Assembly: GCA_964036045.1 (NCBI GenBank)
Contig: OZ038382.1
Location: 10,158,235-10,222,234, forward strand
Length of the DNA stretch: 64,000 bases
Origin: Eutreptiella sp. 'Long Island Sound 2002'
Lineage: Eukaryota > Euglenozoa > Euglenophyceae > Eutreptiales > Eutreptiaceae
Direction: 5' to 3'
Positions 45,401 to 54,845 of the stretch are shown piece by piece; within the stretch, counting starts at the first letter, position 1; each line of letters begins with the position of its first letter. The notes under the pieces were generated by a model. It was not told the origin of the DNA. It searched no databases and saw only the letters and a list, made by a program, of their open reading frames with translations. The translations under genes were made by a program, and so were the position numbers.

Positions 45401-46108
45401 GCCGCTTTTTTGCACGTCATTTCCATGCCCTGCCCTGACACGAAACCTTTGAGCCTTTCTGTGCTCTGCAAGTCTTGCTTGGGCACGTAGGCTAACCGCC
45501 ACTTCCTTCTGAGTAGTGCTGAGGTCCCGTGTTCCCCGTTTTCCCCCTTTGGGCTGCGGGGATGAGATGGGAGGGAAGCAGGCCCACGGGTCACTGTTTG
45601 CGGAACCCGAAGTTTCCCAAAGTACAGTCTCCTGTCTCTCGCTGATGACCCATACACCACCTCCAGCGACCCAACACAGCACAGAGACAACAGATGCAAA
45701 AGCAATTGCAGTGCCCTTACCACAGAAGGGGGGGGGGCGGCCCCTTTGGGAGCTTCGGTAGACTTATTCCTGGATCTGCCAGAAGTACCTGTTTCATTTT
45801 TAATTTACTACGAGTGGCCAACAGTTACTCCCCCACTCATGTGTTGTCAACATGCTCAGATTTTTAGGGGGAATTCGAGTGTGTCAAACCCGAACAAATG
45901 TGAGCCCCCCCCCCCCACCCGCCCTCTTTTCATGCCGCGCATGTTGGGGCCCTGAATTACACTGAAACGCCTCCATGGCCCAGTGCTCGATTGCTCGCGG
46001 CAGGTGCCGAACAGAGTGGTCAGCTCCGCCGCCTACGTATTGCACTACCGCCGACGGCATCCCAAATGTATGTTGATTGTCCGATTTACGATGAGTTTCT
46101 TGAGTTGA
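19602..46108 (+). CDS. Ubiquitin-specific protease, DUSP-UBL-USP architecture (USP4/11/15 type)
   Basis: Cysteine protease of peptidase family C19 that removes ubiquitin from proteins. Exons read from splice sites and phase: 19602-19776, 19974-20108, 20411-20529 (DUSP domain: [41 protein letters not shown]); 21537-21713, 21994-22050 (ubiquitin-like domain); 22703-23012 (Ser/Pro linker); 23831-24021 (Cys box NLGNTCFMN, catalytic codon 23881); 24650-24823 ([21 protein letters not shown]); 25471-25621 (zinc ribbon CPQC); 28115-28226; 29916-30022; 30109-30245; 30776-30901; 32799-32935; 34413-34558; 34814-34950; 35192 to 35311 or 35344; 36154-36316; 37011-37232; 37957-38015; 38485-38584; 38987-39088; 39943-40053; 40577-40674 (second zinc pair CTCC); 41407-41470; 42127-42261 (His box YGGHYTAY); 45083-45136 (WYEFDD); 46004-46108 ([14 protein letters not shown]). 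About 1,240 residues, longer than human USP4/15 because of an acidic Ser/Pro-rich insert between the zinc pairs. A phase gap between 38015 and 38485 implies one more exon, perhaps 38248-38374. The first coding exon or start (ATG at 19632 possible) and an exon completing the UBL remain open. Confidence 0.93.
22135..22200. repeat. Hairpin-forming inverted repeat
   Basis: The arms cgagggcacgtgccgc and gcggcacgtgctcgag are near-perfect inverse complements around a short loop, with a nested smaller inverted pair (tgcgg/ccgca). It lies in an intron of the ubiquitin protease gene. Confidence 0.65.
22296..22560 (-). CDS. Antisense Cys-rich open stretch inside a protease intron, unidentified
   Basis: Opposite to the ubiquitin protease, between its UBL and linker exons, the minus strand has a possible exon starting after an AG at about 22551. 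Codons mostly end in C or G. The first part is cysteine-rich (spacing CxC, then C at +4, C at +6, CxxNxCLLC), followed by a normal-composition stretch with [22 protein letters not shown] donor may lie near 22335 (tcggtcaccggtaac). No family is recognised. It may be a fragment of a gene captured by a mobile element, or a chance open frame. Confidence 0.25.
26555..26850. repeat. gtgca/gtgcagt minisatellite
   Basis: Repeated words built from gtgca, gtgcc and gtgt run through the interval and end in a clean (agtgc)n array at about 26800-26840. On the minus strand this reads as a Cys/Thr/His/Leu-rich pseudo-ORF. It lies inside the protease intron 25622-28114. Confidence 0.8.
26915..27740. mobile_element. 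TIR element, copy A of a family shared with 60.8-62.5 kb
   Basis: The left end carries gccgactccgtgggtcc, then aggacgccaactacc, a C-rich spacer, and aaggggcctccggccaaca followed by gttagt. The right end carries the aagggggcctgtggcca block, then ggtagttggcgtcc and gaggagtcggccc, which is the inverse complement of the outer left end. The same end structures bound a second, longer element near the right side of the window, and the subterminal ~60 bp just inside the left end are also similar. No transposase is visible between the ends, so it is a non-autonomous copy sitting in a protease intron. Exact termini and target duplication could not be fixed because of the flanking G runs. Confidence 0.7.
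27741..28114. other. Remainder of protease intron, no feature
   Basis: The sequence between the TIR element and the acceptor of the exon at 28115 is mixed-composition intron. It has a C run at 28036-28045 and no other signal. Confidence 0.5.
28211..28735. repeat. 262-bp tandem duplication covering an exon end and donor site
   Basis: The block 28211-28472 is repeated at 28473-28735. Its start ctgctgacctcggcgc and end ctctccaaagca match in both copies, and the only difference noticed is one extra T in a homopolymer. The unit contains the last ~16 coding bases of the protease exon 28115-28226, its GT donor and the first ~245 bases of the intron. The second copy therefore places an orphan exon end and a duplicate donor inside the intron. 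Near identity implies a recent event or an assembly artefact. Confidence 0.95.
28968..29040. repeat. (GT)n microsatellite
   Basis: An almost uninterrupted dinucleotide run of about 35 units lies in a protease intron. A second, shorter (GT)n run follows at about 29075-29092. Confidence 0.97.
30430..30482. repeat. (CT)n microsatellite with flanking ctctccctc repeats
   Basis: A pyrimidine tract begins at about 30350 as repeats of the form cgttcctctctccctc and becomes a pure (ct)n run. It lies in the intron before the protease exon at 30776. Confidence 0.95.
35985..36125. repeat. Minisatellite, about 24-bp unit
   Basis: Degenerate units of the form gctgtgtggtgatgggctgg are repeated about five times directly upstream of the protease exon at 36154. 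Confidence 0.7.
36785..36995. repeat. Degenerate gcagcccaacgtg-type repeats
   Basis: Short recurring words (tgcattttgcag, gtgcagccccaacgtg, cgctttgcagcccaatgtg) are scattered over about 200 bp just upstream of the protease exon at 37011. Confidence 0.5.
41160..41398. repeat. tgccacac/tggca low-complexity array with fold-back potential
   Basis: The first part is built from gtgtggcag/gtgccag words and the second from their complements (ctgccacac, ctggcacactgcca), so the array can fold on itself. It ends immediately before the acceptor of the short protease exon at 41407. Confidence 0.75.
42572..42800. repeat. Diverged copy of the TIR-element left end found at 62.7 kb
   Basis: Collinear similarity to 62726-62960 is visible by eye. 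Shared words in order include gttgcctcattt, actgagtgt, gtaggggtatgtg, gaaaaggg, ggtctgc and gttgcttgctgcctct. Only the left half of the other element is matched here, so this is a truncated or decayed copy in the protease intron 42262-45082. Confidence 0.8.
42875..43082. repeat. Perfect 31-bp inverted repeat
   Basis: The 31 bases at 42875-42905 (beginning atgtgctgaattcaaaaatg) are exactly inverted at 43052-43082, separated by 146 bp. Weaker symmetry extends outward about 30 bp on each side. It lies in a protease intron between the 42.6 kb repeat copy and the hAT-like MITE. Confidence 0.9.
43303..43372. repeat. Two-copy direct repeat of atggactgcaatcc-agagtcca
   Basis: The block containing atggactgcaatcccagagtc recurs about 44 bp later with one substitution. 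No other role is apparent. Confidence 0.7.
43688..44098. mobile_element. hAT-like MITE, 411 bp
   Basis: The element begins caggggcaggcccatttta and ends in the inverse, taaaatgggcctgcccctg, giving a terminal inverted repeat of at least 22 bp. The CAGGGGC tip is typical of hAT elements. The flanks are taacccat on the left and caacccat on the right, an 8-bp target duplication with one change. The interior is AT-rich with many cgtaaaat/attttacg words and has no coding capacity. It sits in the protease intron 42262-45082. Confidence 0.88.
44121..44242 (+). other. Short open stretch after the MITE, unidentified
   Basis: A frame of about 40 codons with normal composition ([23 protein letters not shown]) ends in TAA at 44242. 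It is not in phase with the protease exons and could be a fragment of another element. No family is recognised. Confidence 0.2.
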
Positions 46109-47114
46109 GTGCTGAGGATGTCTTAGGGCTGTGGCTTGCGTGCGTATTTGGGGTTGCCCTCCCGCCCTTGACACAGCGTCAACTGCTGGGGTTTGTGCCG
46201 CAAAGTGGGCGACGGACGCAAGAATGGGGTTTTCGCACACGTGCGCCACCGCCTTTCATGAACCCAGCTCCAACAGCGGACCCCCCCCCCCAACGCCATC
46301 CGCCCTCTCCCCAGACTCAAAAAAAAAACAAGAACAAAGGGCCGGTCATCTGAGCCCCAAAACAATGTTTTTTTTCGTCGCCTTCGGCGTCCTCTTCTTG
46401 TGGGTCCACATGGTCGCCACTCGGGGCTATCTGCCAAAAGCGGGGGATGTTTCCACGTAAGCCAGAGCACCCGTGACCTACAGAATGAATGAAGGGTTGT
46501 GCAGTAGTGGCCAGGGCAATGGCCAGAGCATGTGAATTTGAGACCTGCTGCAGGACTCCTCCAGCCTATTGATTGCATTCTGCCCACAGATATCCCAGTG
46601 AAGCACACTCCCACGCACCGAAGCCCGGGCTCTGGATCAGAGGTATGTGGTTCTCGAAGGGTTTGAGAGTCTGGCGGCTATGGCCTGCTGTTGCTGTGGG
46701 GATGTTCATCAGGGCGTTCCTGAAGGAAACCTGCCAGCCTTTCTACTCAAGGGACATCCCCCCAGCAGCTGGTGGCTGACGCAGTGTTTGGCGTGTAGAC
46801 AACACTGGGAGGGCACGAAACCAGCGGCAGTTGACACGGCGCGGAACCGCTGTTGGTCGGCGTGCAACATGTTTTTTCTCGCGTGCAGTGCACTGGACAA
46901 CAGACAAAACTCCTACAATCGGAACTGTTGGAGGGTTGCTCAGGCCAGAATTAGAATATTTCTTTGGCATGGGTTTTGCCCGCCCCCCCAGCCCCCCACC
47001 AAGATCATTAGAATGGGAAAAAAACCAAATTCCCTGAAGGAAAATTGATCTGAGCCATTTTGGAGATGCAAATTTTGGGTCACAGACCCCCTACACACAC
47101 ACCTCCTCTTTCAG
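46109..47114. other. Intergenic or upstream exons not resolved
   Basis: The stretch follows the protease stop codon. Two candidate exon-like pieces, 46590-46641 (AG before, gtatgt after) and 46892-46935, could belong upstream of the zinc-motif exon at 47115, but phases and family similarity do not settle it. Poly-A and poly-C runs lie at about 46277 and 46320. Confidence 0.3.
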
Positions 47115-47204
47115 CACAGGCCGGGGGTTGCTATAGAGCAGGATAGAAAGTGTGGGTACTGCAGTTTGCGCTACAGATTGGAGGCACATGCTGCCTCAAA
47201 ACAG
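47115..47204 (+). CDS. Exon resembling the zinc-binding C-terminus of complex I subunit NDUFS6
   Basis: The exon is bounded by tctttcag and gtaaaa and is open in phase 0 for 30 codons. It encodes HRPGVAIEQDRKCGYCSLRY followed by a short basic/Ala tail. The spacing of H-x-P-x-V-x-I, then C-G-Y-C-x-L-x-Y, matches the C-terminal zinc motif (zf-CHCC) of NADH:ubiquinone oxidoreductase 13-kDa subunit NDUFS6, a mitochondrial inner-membrane assembly and structural subunit. The first cysteine of the family's motif should lie in an upstream exon that I could not identify with confidence. A short motif supports the call, so a related zinc-finger protein is possible. Confidence 0.5.
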
Positions 47205-47345
47205 GTAAAATCGGTGCTTGACATCATTGTGATATCAGCAATCTGGGAAAGCTCTCTTTTTTCCTTGTTTTGTTCTCATTTTCCATCTATTTGGAGCGGA
47301 TGGTTGCATTTACCTATCTAATTAGCCCCATGTCCACACAAATTT

Positions 47346-49034
47346 ATGTGTCTGTACTGGCTTCACACATCAGCTCCGCCTGCACACGTCAGTCTTGGCT
47401 TCAAGCACAAACCCCAGCACCACTTTAGGAAATACCTGCTTTCATGTGGCACAGACCATAAAGGTGTGATTGGGTGGCTAGATTTCAGAGTTGGAGGGCA
47501 GATTGCAGATAGGGTGTACGCAGATGGAGTACTTTTGGACTTGTGTCAGGTCCTTTAAGAACATCTGGGCTTTTCCTCACCAACCCTTGCATCCATTCCA
47601 CAAGCTGAAACGCTGCCCTTATCCAAGCCAGGTGCAGCTTTTCCCGCATGCTTGAGTGCCGGCTGCTGCATTCCAGCTTCTGCAAAGTGCTGCCGTTTAT
47701 ATGTGCACATATTGGTGCCTGGGCCTCGTGACAGATGGCTTACTGTCAGAATGTACATCGTTGGGGGCTGACGACCGCACGTGATTCCTGTTTCATTATA
47801 TTTCAGGGAGCCGTCTGCGACACGTCACAAGTGCATCACGATGGCCTTCATGCCGGCACTTTTGGTATGAACGGCTGCTTACATCTGCTCTCCTCTGCTC
47901 TGGCCTGTGCTCCTCTGGCGTGCACTCCCTTGCCAGGCCGCACATTCTGTCATCCCCACAGGACGAGGAAAAGGGAGCAATGTTGTGGCTGACATTGGAA
48001 TTTGGCCGGGTGCCGCTGTTGTGAGCTCGGCGGGGGAGGGGGCGGGGCGGCAAATGCAAGGAATTTACACATGCAACCCCATGCGTTTTAAGCTTGGCAT
48101 CTTCGCCTTGTTTTCGCTCTGTTGGATCTTTCCCCCCTGTTCCGGGGCTCTTGCACATTTTTTTGGCACTTTTTGTCTCTGGGTTCGTTCGTTTCTTTTT
48201 CAAGCTAGTTTCAACGGTGTTTTGCATTGTGGTAGTCTTGTCCATTTTTTCCTGAGGCATGGCATCCCCCGCCCAGAGGATTGCATCAAAGCGGCCTGAC
48301 CACGGGCTGACTAGCGTTGTTGTGTAGTCTGTCTATCATACCCAAGAATATCAACTTTGGGTTGTCAACTGTATGTACATGTCAACTGTCATTGCCAAGA
48401 CTGTGTATTGTGGTTTGTAAGGCTATTTTTGTAGAGTTTTTGCCTGCAGGGTTTGCCCCTTCTACCAACATGCTTAATCAGGGCTTTGTGCCTTCTGCTC
48501 AGGGACCAACAACGGATTGGGATATGATCTTCCGTTTAACACATCACATCCGTACAGCACAACTGTTGATGGAGTTGTGCTGGAAAACGGCATCGGGAAT
48601 GGCACCGCAGGTGTTCGTGCGAGCACGCCCGCGTCTCTCTCTCTCTCTCTCTCTCTCTGAGTGTGTGTGTTTTCCAGATCACTGATTTGTGTGCATGTCT
48701 GTGTGTGTTCCTTATTGACTCGGATTTGCAAGCGGCCTTTTGCCCCGCAATCCTTCAGCCATGCCCCCGACGTGCAGATCCCACTCCGCGATAGGATCTC
48801 ACACGCCAAGCAACTCACACGAACATACACAACGGACACCTCAGAACCAGAAACAAAGGCATGAAGCGGCATGCATACGTGACGGATACTTCAAAACGTA
48901 CATGCCTGAAAAAAAGAATGAATGAATTGCCGCTCATCGCTGTGTGTGCACACAGACGTACACAATGGATTGGGGTACGGCTTTCCGTATAACACACAAA
49001 GTGGTGGAGTTTTACTCGAGAATGGCATTGCAGG
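47346..49034 (+). CDS. Unidentified gene with duplicated symmetric exons
   Basis: Five coding pieces join in phase: up to 47550 (contains VYADGVLLDLCQ), about 47806-47866 (GAVCDTSQVHHDGLHAG), 47963 to about 48012 (ending IGIWP), 48499-48611 and 48957-49034. The last two are phase 1-1 exons encoding similar segments: NNGLGYDLPFNT...VDGVVLENGIG and VHNGLGYGFPYNT...GGVLLENGIA. This is the pattern expected from exon duplication within a gene. The first piece is open back to an ATG at 47346, but the true start and end are unknown. I do not recognise the family. The Gly/Asn/Val-rich repeats suggest a beta-rich repeat protein, which is inference only. Confidence 0.45.
48628..48672. repeat. (CT)n followed by (GT)n microsatellite
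   Basis: A pure ct run followed by gtgtgtg lies in the intron between the two duplicated exons. Confidence 0.95.
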
Positions 49035-50720
49035 TGTGCAGCCGATTGCGCTTCATGTGGCTCATTGTGCCGTGCAAATTCAGAGCCTGAGGGATACTGT
49101 TCCCTGCGTATCGATCTTCGAATATGACATGAGTGTATGCACGCGCCCCTTAACACCCATGCCCACACACATGCATGGAGTTATGTGATGTTTGCTTTGT
49201 TGCAAATGGGCACCCTGGCGCCACTTCCTGCACTGGCCATCTGTCAGGAACCAATGTGATGAGGATGGTGTTCGTTTTCGTGCATTTGCATTGTTTTGGG
49301 GGCGCTGCTAACGTTGCCGTCGTACAGTTTCATTGTGTTAATACGAGTCAGTTGGCCTTTGGCACAATGTGAGCAATCACGATATGTTGCAGAAAGTGAA
49401 CCTGACCATAGGGCAAACCTTACACAAACCGCAGGCACCTGGATGTTGCAGCCACGACGGACAACCGTCTAGTGTTTTGACGCCAATTTAGAACAATATC
49501 AAAGGTTGTAACCGCGTGTAATTGTGCGGCAAATTAGTTGATAGGATTAACCGACGGCCGTTGGCCATTGACCGACGGCGCCACATGTAAACGTTTCTTT
49601 ACTGTACATACTGTACATGCTGTGACTCCACGATAGCTGACTGCATCCATGGCCGATGCAGACCAGGTATAAGTTGTTTTGCTACATGTTGCGCTTGTCT
49701 AGCTGTGGCATGTGGTGTTGGACGGTTGCTGACAAAATGTTCAAACTGAGGTTCCAAGGGTGCCGGAGATATGTGTCTGTCTTTGTTTGTGTCTGTGCAT
49801 ATTCACATGATGGAATGATGGTGTATTATTATTTCATTGCACCTGATGCCCCTGACGCTGCTAATTTCTGACCAAGTCTTGAACACGATCTGTTTCCCGT
49901 GCAATGGTGATATTGGGTCAGGATGTTGTCCGGGGTTGTGGTACATGGTTAGAAGGGGCACTGGCAAAGGAAATGCACAGAGGGGTGTTCGCTGCTAGGA
50001 TGCAAGCAGCACTGCACGCGGTTCACGGTGCATGTTGCAGGATGATCATTTGAGGCATTTGGATTGACGCTCCTTGATACATTTCTATGCTCTGAGTTGT
50101 GATCTACGGGCACAGATCTGACCCCAAGACATTTCTGCCATGCAGTAGCATTTGGTGTGATGTAACTGTGGGCTGTTCACAGCTGTATTTGTCCATGGTA
50201 TTGGGTCAGATACCGTGTCAAAACCCTGGCTTCCCAGGAGTTTCGAAAAAATGGGGAGGGGGTAAAGCGAGGGATTTCAAGGGGGTTTTGCACTGCGATC
50301 AGGTGGGGGGCGGGGGTAAGGGCCCATTGTGCACGATACCAACTGAGAATGCTGCATTCTAAAAACACAAATTGATGATTTTTTGAATCTGACCAGGGGT
50401 GCCCTGCAAGGTGTCCCAGCCAAATGTTTGAATTCATTTCCCAACAGGAAATCACCATGCTCCTTTTTTGTTTTGGATTCCTGATGATGCACTGTTGGCA
50501 CCATGACCCTTGGACCACTATCTGTCGAAACCTGGAGGGATGGGGTGCGCATACAAGGATCCCCCTCCTCCTCCTTGCAGCTGTGCAAAGTCATCCTGGT
50601 ATGTGCAGGAGCACAGCATGAACCCCTGCGGTGTAAACAATCACAATAACTCCCACCAGCCCAGGGTATGGTATGACACTCAGCATATATCAGAATGTCA
50701 ACTGCGCATGCCATCAAAGC
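49035..50720. other. No supported gene
   Basis: A possible short first exon lies at 49649-49666 (an ATG in a purine-poor context, MADADQ, followed by gtataag), but it is too short to support. C/G homopolymers and mixed intron-like sequence fill the rest up to the telomere-like tract before the retrotransposon. Confidence 0.35.
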
Positions 50721-50724
50721 CAGG

Positions 50725-50790
50725 GTTAGTAGGACCCTAAGCCTACCCCGAATCTGAACCTGAATCCTACGCTAACCCAGAATAGCCACA
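50725..50790. repeat. Degenerate telomere-like (CCTAA) tract
   Basis: Imperfect units such as ccctaagcctacc, tcctacgctaaccc and aacctgaatc run just upstream of the retrotransposon. A similar but clearer tract lies at about 60975-61046. Confidence 0.4.
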
Positions 50791-50866
50791 GGAATTTTGT
50801 AGTGCGAAGGGTCTGAGGTGCTTACCCCAGCCTGTTACCCCCCTTCCCTCCTCTTGTATACTCAAA

Positions 50867-52846
50867 ATGCCTATAGTTTTATGGAGATTTCAAATATGCA
50901 TGAAAACCATGACAAAATACTTTGACCCTCACCCTCACTCCAACCCAGCCCACTTTGGCTGCTTGGCCATCCCCCTTCCCCTCGCCTCTGGAGGGGCAAT
51001 TTTTCTTCAACCACACCCCTCCCCCTTGTGGCACAAGACGGAAGGGATTGTGCTCTCCAAACTACGGTCAGCGCTCAACACACAGCCGGAGGAACCACAG
51101 AGCAAACAGCAACGGCGGATAGAAATTGCACGGCTCACCAGGGAACTGCAAAGCAAGCGGAAGCTTACCGCACTCCGCAACAAGGCAGGGCGCACGTTCA
51201 CTGAACCCACACAGATTGCGGAGGAACTGAAACAGTTCTGGTCTGGGGTAATGGCCAAAGGGGAACACACCGTCGAGGAGTGCGCCCAGTTTCTGCGCTC
51301 GCTACCCCTTCGCCCACAGCTAAAAGGGGCGGCAACTCTGCTCCTTAAGCCACTCACACAGGAACTGGTGCTCACAGCACTGGAAAAAATGAAACCAGGG
51401 TCGGCCCCTGGCCTGGACGGAGTCACGGCAGAAATCCTGATGGCCCTCCCCGGGGCACTGGTGCCCAAAATGACGGAACAAATTGCACTTTTCCTTACCA
51501 CAGGGAAAATCACAGAGGAGTGGGCACTCGCTATCCTGAACCCAATCCCTAAGCAAAAGGGCTCCATTTCGGTCACACAACTCCGCCCATTGTGCTTGCA
51601 AAGTGTGCTGTTTATGTGGGTATCGATGACCCTATACCTCATGCTGCAGGACCTGCTTTTGTATGCCACCCCCCCTGAGCAAAAAGGCTTCATGAAAGGG
51701 GGATTCATTTTTGAGCACATCTGGGAGGCGCGGGCGGCCTGGACCGCAATGGATTATGGTCTTTTTCTCTCCATCGATTTCTCCAAAGCGTTTGACTCTG
51801 TCCATCACAATTATTTTATTGCCTTCTTCACCCACCTGGGCCTCCCCCCACAGATGATCGCGCTCATCATGAACATGCTGACTTCCCCCTTTGTCTTTGG
51901 AGTGGGCAAAGGCGTAGTGCGCGAAGTGCAAGTCACACCAGAATCAGGGGTCCGACAGGGAGACCCACTCTCCCCAGCATTGTTCGCCATGGTCTGCTCG
52001 GTGCTGGTCCCCATGCTCCAGGCAGTGTCCCCTAGCATAAGAGTCCTGTTCTACGCTGATGATCTCCTGCTGTACATCCCCGTCTCCCCTGCTCTGGTTT
52101 GCCCCCTCATACCAGACATCATATACACGCTACGGCGGTACGCTAAGTTTGTAGGATTGCGGATCAACTTGGATAAATCGGCCTTCTTGTTGCGTGGCTT
52201 TTGGACGGACAGGCAGAAAACCAAACTCGAAAACACAGGCATTCCGGTGCAAAGCAAGGTGAAGTACCTGGGGAATCTTTTTGGGGACGTCACCCCTGAT
52301 GAAGCGTTTGCGCCCCATTTATCCCGTGCATTGGCGCGTGCGCAGTTCGCAGCGACCCTACCCCTGACGATGCCAGAACGAGTACACCTGCTCCAGGAGT
52401 GGATACTCCCATTGATGATCTACCCGGCGAGGGCCTACTTCCCCACGGAGGATGTATGCACCAAGCTGGCGAATGTGTACCGGGTGGCCCTAAGACTCAG
52501 CAGCTGGGGCCTCACCCTACCCATACTGCAGCTACCCCCGAAGCTGGGGGGAGCACTCCTCCCGAAACCCAGCCTCTTCTTGCTGTGGCAACACGCCACA
52601 CACTTCGTGATGTCCCGGCACGACACTAGTAAGCTCTCCCCCATTTCTGCACAGCATTTCGATGGTTGGGCCAAACGCTTCGGGGTACAGGCGGAGCTGG
52701 GTGACCTCCCATGGCTACAGCTGGGTCCCATCCCCTGGAACACCTACCCCTTTTTGGGCACCTCAGCAAAAGCCTTCTCCCTGCTACGGAAACTGGCCCC
52801 CATCCTCCCCCCCAACACAGACCAGGCACCACGGCTGAGCTGCTAG
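50867..52846 (+). pseudogene. LINE reverse transcriptase, ending at an in-frame TAG
   Basis: The open frame runs 659 codons from an ATG at 50867, although element-derived similarity probably begins near 50990. It has a basic, Glu-rich N-terminal segment, then fingers PGSAPGLDGVTAEILM, palm motif A LSIDFSKAFDSVHH (around residue 305), motif B SGVRQGDPLSPALFAM and the catalytic motif LFYADDLLLY (Asp pair at residues 398-399). A thumb region follows with conserved KYLGN. All catalytic aspartates are intact. It copies element RNA at a nicked target in the nucleus. The TAG at 52844-52846 separates it from the downstream RNase H half in the same frame, so it is classed as a probable pseudogene. Confidence 0.92.
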
Positions 52847-54700
52847 CATTCGGTACTTTTCAGGGACACAAATAACAACACATATTTTTCACCAAAACTC
52901 ATCAGGGCAGGGATCACACGCATCGGACAGTGCACACCGGACCTGCAGGAGAGACTGCCGCCCACATGGGCCCCGAGGTACAAGGCCCAGCTGGGACAGG
53001 CCTGGCCCCGACCACAAATGACACCACCACAAGAAACATCGGCCATTTTCTGGGGGGGTTGGAATACAAAGGCCGTGCTCAGGTACCTGATGCGTCAGGA
53101 ACCCCCGGACCTCCGTCAAACACCGGAAACCTGGCAGGCCTGGACCAAGCTATCGATACCGCCCAAACACCACTCTTTCATACAGACCGCACTGTGGAAA
53201 AAACTCCCAGTGGGGACCAGACTCGCCAACTGGCTCCCTCAGCACACACACTGCCTGGTGGATGGCAAACCAGAAGACATGCGACATGCGCTTCTGGAGT
53301 GCCGGTTCCTCCCCCCTGCGTATCACATTGCGGAACAATGCATGGGGCCAGCGATATTCGAGGATACCACGGAAACAGACCCAGAGGTCCTCCTGTGGGA
53401 CATGCCAGTTCTATCCCTCCAGAGCCCGCTAGGGCTGATCATGTGGACCGCGGTTATGGCATCCTGGAACCTGCGCAACGCGGTCAAATTCCGAGACACC
53501 CCCCCAACATGGGACATATTCCTCACACAGTGGCTGTGCATTCTTGCGCGATGGTACGAGCACCCAGCTCCAACCCTCCCCACGCCCGAAGTGCGGGACA
53601 TGCACCGAGCAATCGCATCCCTCAAGGAAACAGGAAACCTGCAGCACCCCAGGCTCAGCCAGCCCCACCCATCCCCCCCCAGGCTCCGCAACCCGCGGCC
53701 CAGGAAACGCAAAAAAGACATGTATGGTCCAGCGATGGCGGAGGCGCATCAGAAAGTCATTGATGAGTATGTAGCGGAGGGATGGGAAGCCATCTACCCC
53801 GACGGCTCGTCGGAGGTCCATCCGGAGGCGGGAATTGTGGGAGGGTTTGGGGTATATTTCGGGGATCACCGGGACACGGCACAGTGCATCCCCATCACTC
53901 AGAAACAAACAAATAACAGGGGAGAGCTCCTCGCGGCCATACATGCCATTCGCCATAGGACACAGCACAAGCGCACACTGATCTGCTCTGATTCAAAACT
54001 AGTGGTCATGGGGGCCACAGGCAAAGCCAGCAAATGGCGGCGCCATGACTGGCAAGGTTCGCGGGGGCCGGTGGGCCACGTGGACCTGTGGGAGCAACTC
54101 CTTGGGGAAATTGAGCAGGCAGGGGTAGCGGTACGCTGGCTGCATGTCCCCTCACACGTTGGCATTGTAGGGAACACACATGCGGACACACTGGCTGACA
54201 TGGGCCGCCGCAAATCCCCCCTCCTCCGAGGGTTTGTCACCTCGGCCCGGCGCCCACAGCAGGAAGGGCAGACACAGGATCAGGAAGACGAGTCCGACCT
54301 GGATGAGCAACCCATGTTTTCTCCGGAGGAGCAGGCGGCCAGCCCGCCTCCTCGTGGCACACCCCCCCCCCCGACCCCCCGCAGACAGGGAGTTACTCCA
54401 CTGCTCGAAGTCGAGGACTGCACCCCAGCCTCCAAGAGACCACGCCACTCACCAGGCTGTACTGACCCGGCCTCTGGATGGAGGTCGCGGGCGGTCTCCC
54501 GCTCACCACGGCAAACACCAATGCGTGACGTCAGGCAGGAACTCTTCCCCTCGTCAGCCCCCCCCTCCCCCCCAGGCAGCTGTGATGAGGCCTGGCTGGC
54601 ACCCAGATCACCAGCAACGGCCTCCACGATCACGTGCAGCACGGAGGGCTCACGGTGTGGAACACCGGACCCCAGCCGCCCTTTGTTTGGCACGCCATAA
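50990..54700 (+). mobile_element. Non-LTR retrotransposon (LINE), 5'-truncated
   Basis: A single frame from about 50990 to the TAA at 54700 encodes reverse transcriptase, a zinc-finger-like region and RNase H, broken only by a TAG at 52844. No apurinic endonuclease, gag-like ORF or long terminal repeats are present upstream, so the copy is 5'-truncated or belongs to a lineage lacking these. Codon use is GC-rich and unlike the surrounding intronic DNA. tRNA-like modules follow the stop codon. The RT-RNase H order resembles I/R1/Tad-like and algal LINEs; the clade is not determined. Confidence 0.93.
52847..54700 (+). pseudogene. LINE C-terminal half: zinc-finger-like region, RNase H and Pro/Arg tail
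   Basis: This is in the same frame as the reverse transcriptase and open from the codon after the TAG; the first ATG is at 53018. It contains a Trp-rich connector, a C...H...C cluster (HCLVDGKPEDMRHALLEC) like the zf-RVT domain of non-LTR elements, and a type I RNase H. The acidic residues (counted from the ATG at 53018) are D262 in YPDGS, E303 in NNRGELLA, D325 in CSDSK and D390 in NTHAD, with H380 in SHVGIVG. The last ~150 residues are Ser/Pro/Arg-rich without a recognised domain. RNase H degrades the RNA of the RNA-DNA hybrid during insertion. Confidence 0.9.
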
Positions 54701-54782
54701 AGCACGCAAGCCCACACCCCCATAGGTTCAGACTCCAAGAGCGTCACAAACCCCAAACAGGGCAAGAGACCGGCACGGCCCA

Positions 54783-54845
54783 GTAGTGAGAGCGGTAGTC
54801 TTCAGTCGTCCAGTGCGGGGGTTCGAACCCGGGAGCTGGTACTCT
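54783..54845 (+). other. tRNA-like module downstream of the LINE
   Basis: tagtgagagcggtagtc resembles an RNA polymerase III box A and gggttcgaaccc is a near-perfect box B, about 35 bp apart. The flanks ccag/ctgg could form a short acceptor stem. Pairing elsewhere is too weak for a functional tRNA. It resembles the head of a tRNA-derived SINE or the tRNA-like 3' region of a LINE. Confidence 0.5.

Noticed and set aside
51007-51720. 237-codon minus-strand ORF opposite the reverse transcriptase
   Set aside because: It is a shadow of the RT frame, which has all catalytic motifs.
52930-53763. 277-codon plus-strand ORF overlapping the RNase H half in another frame
   Set aside because: It is Pro/Thr/Arg-rich by compositional shadow. 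The RNase H and zinc motifs are in the other frame.
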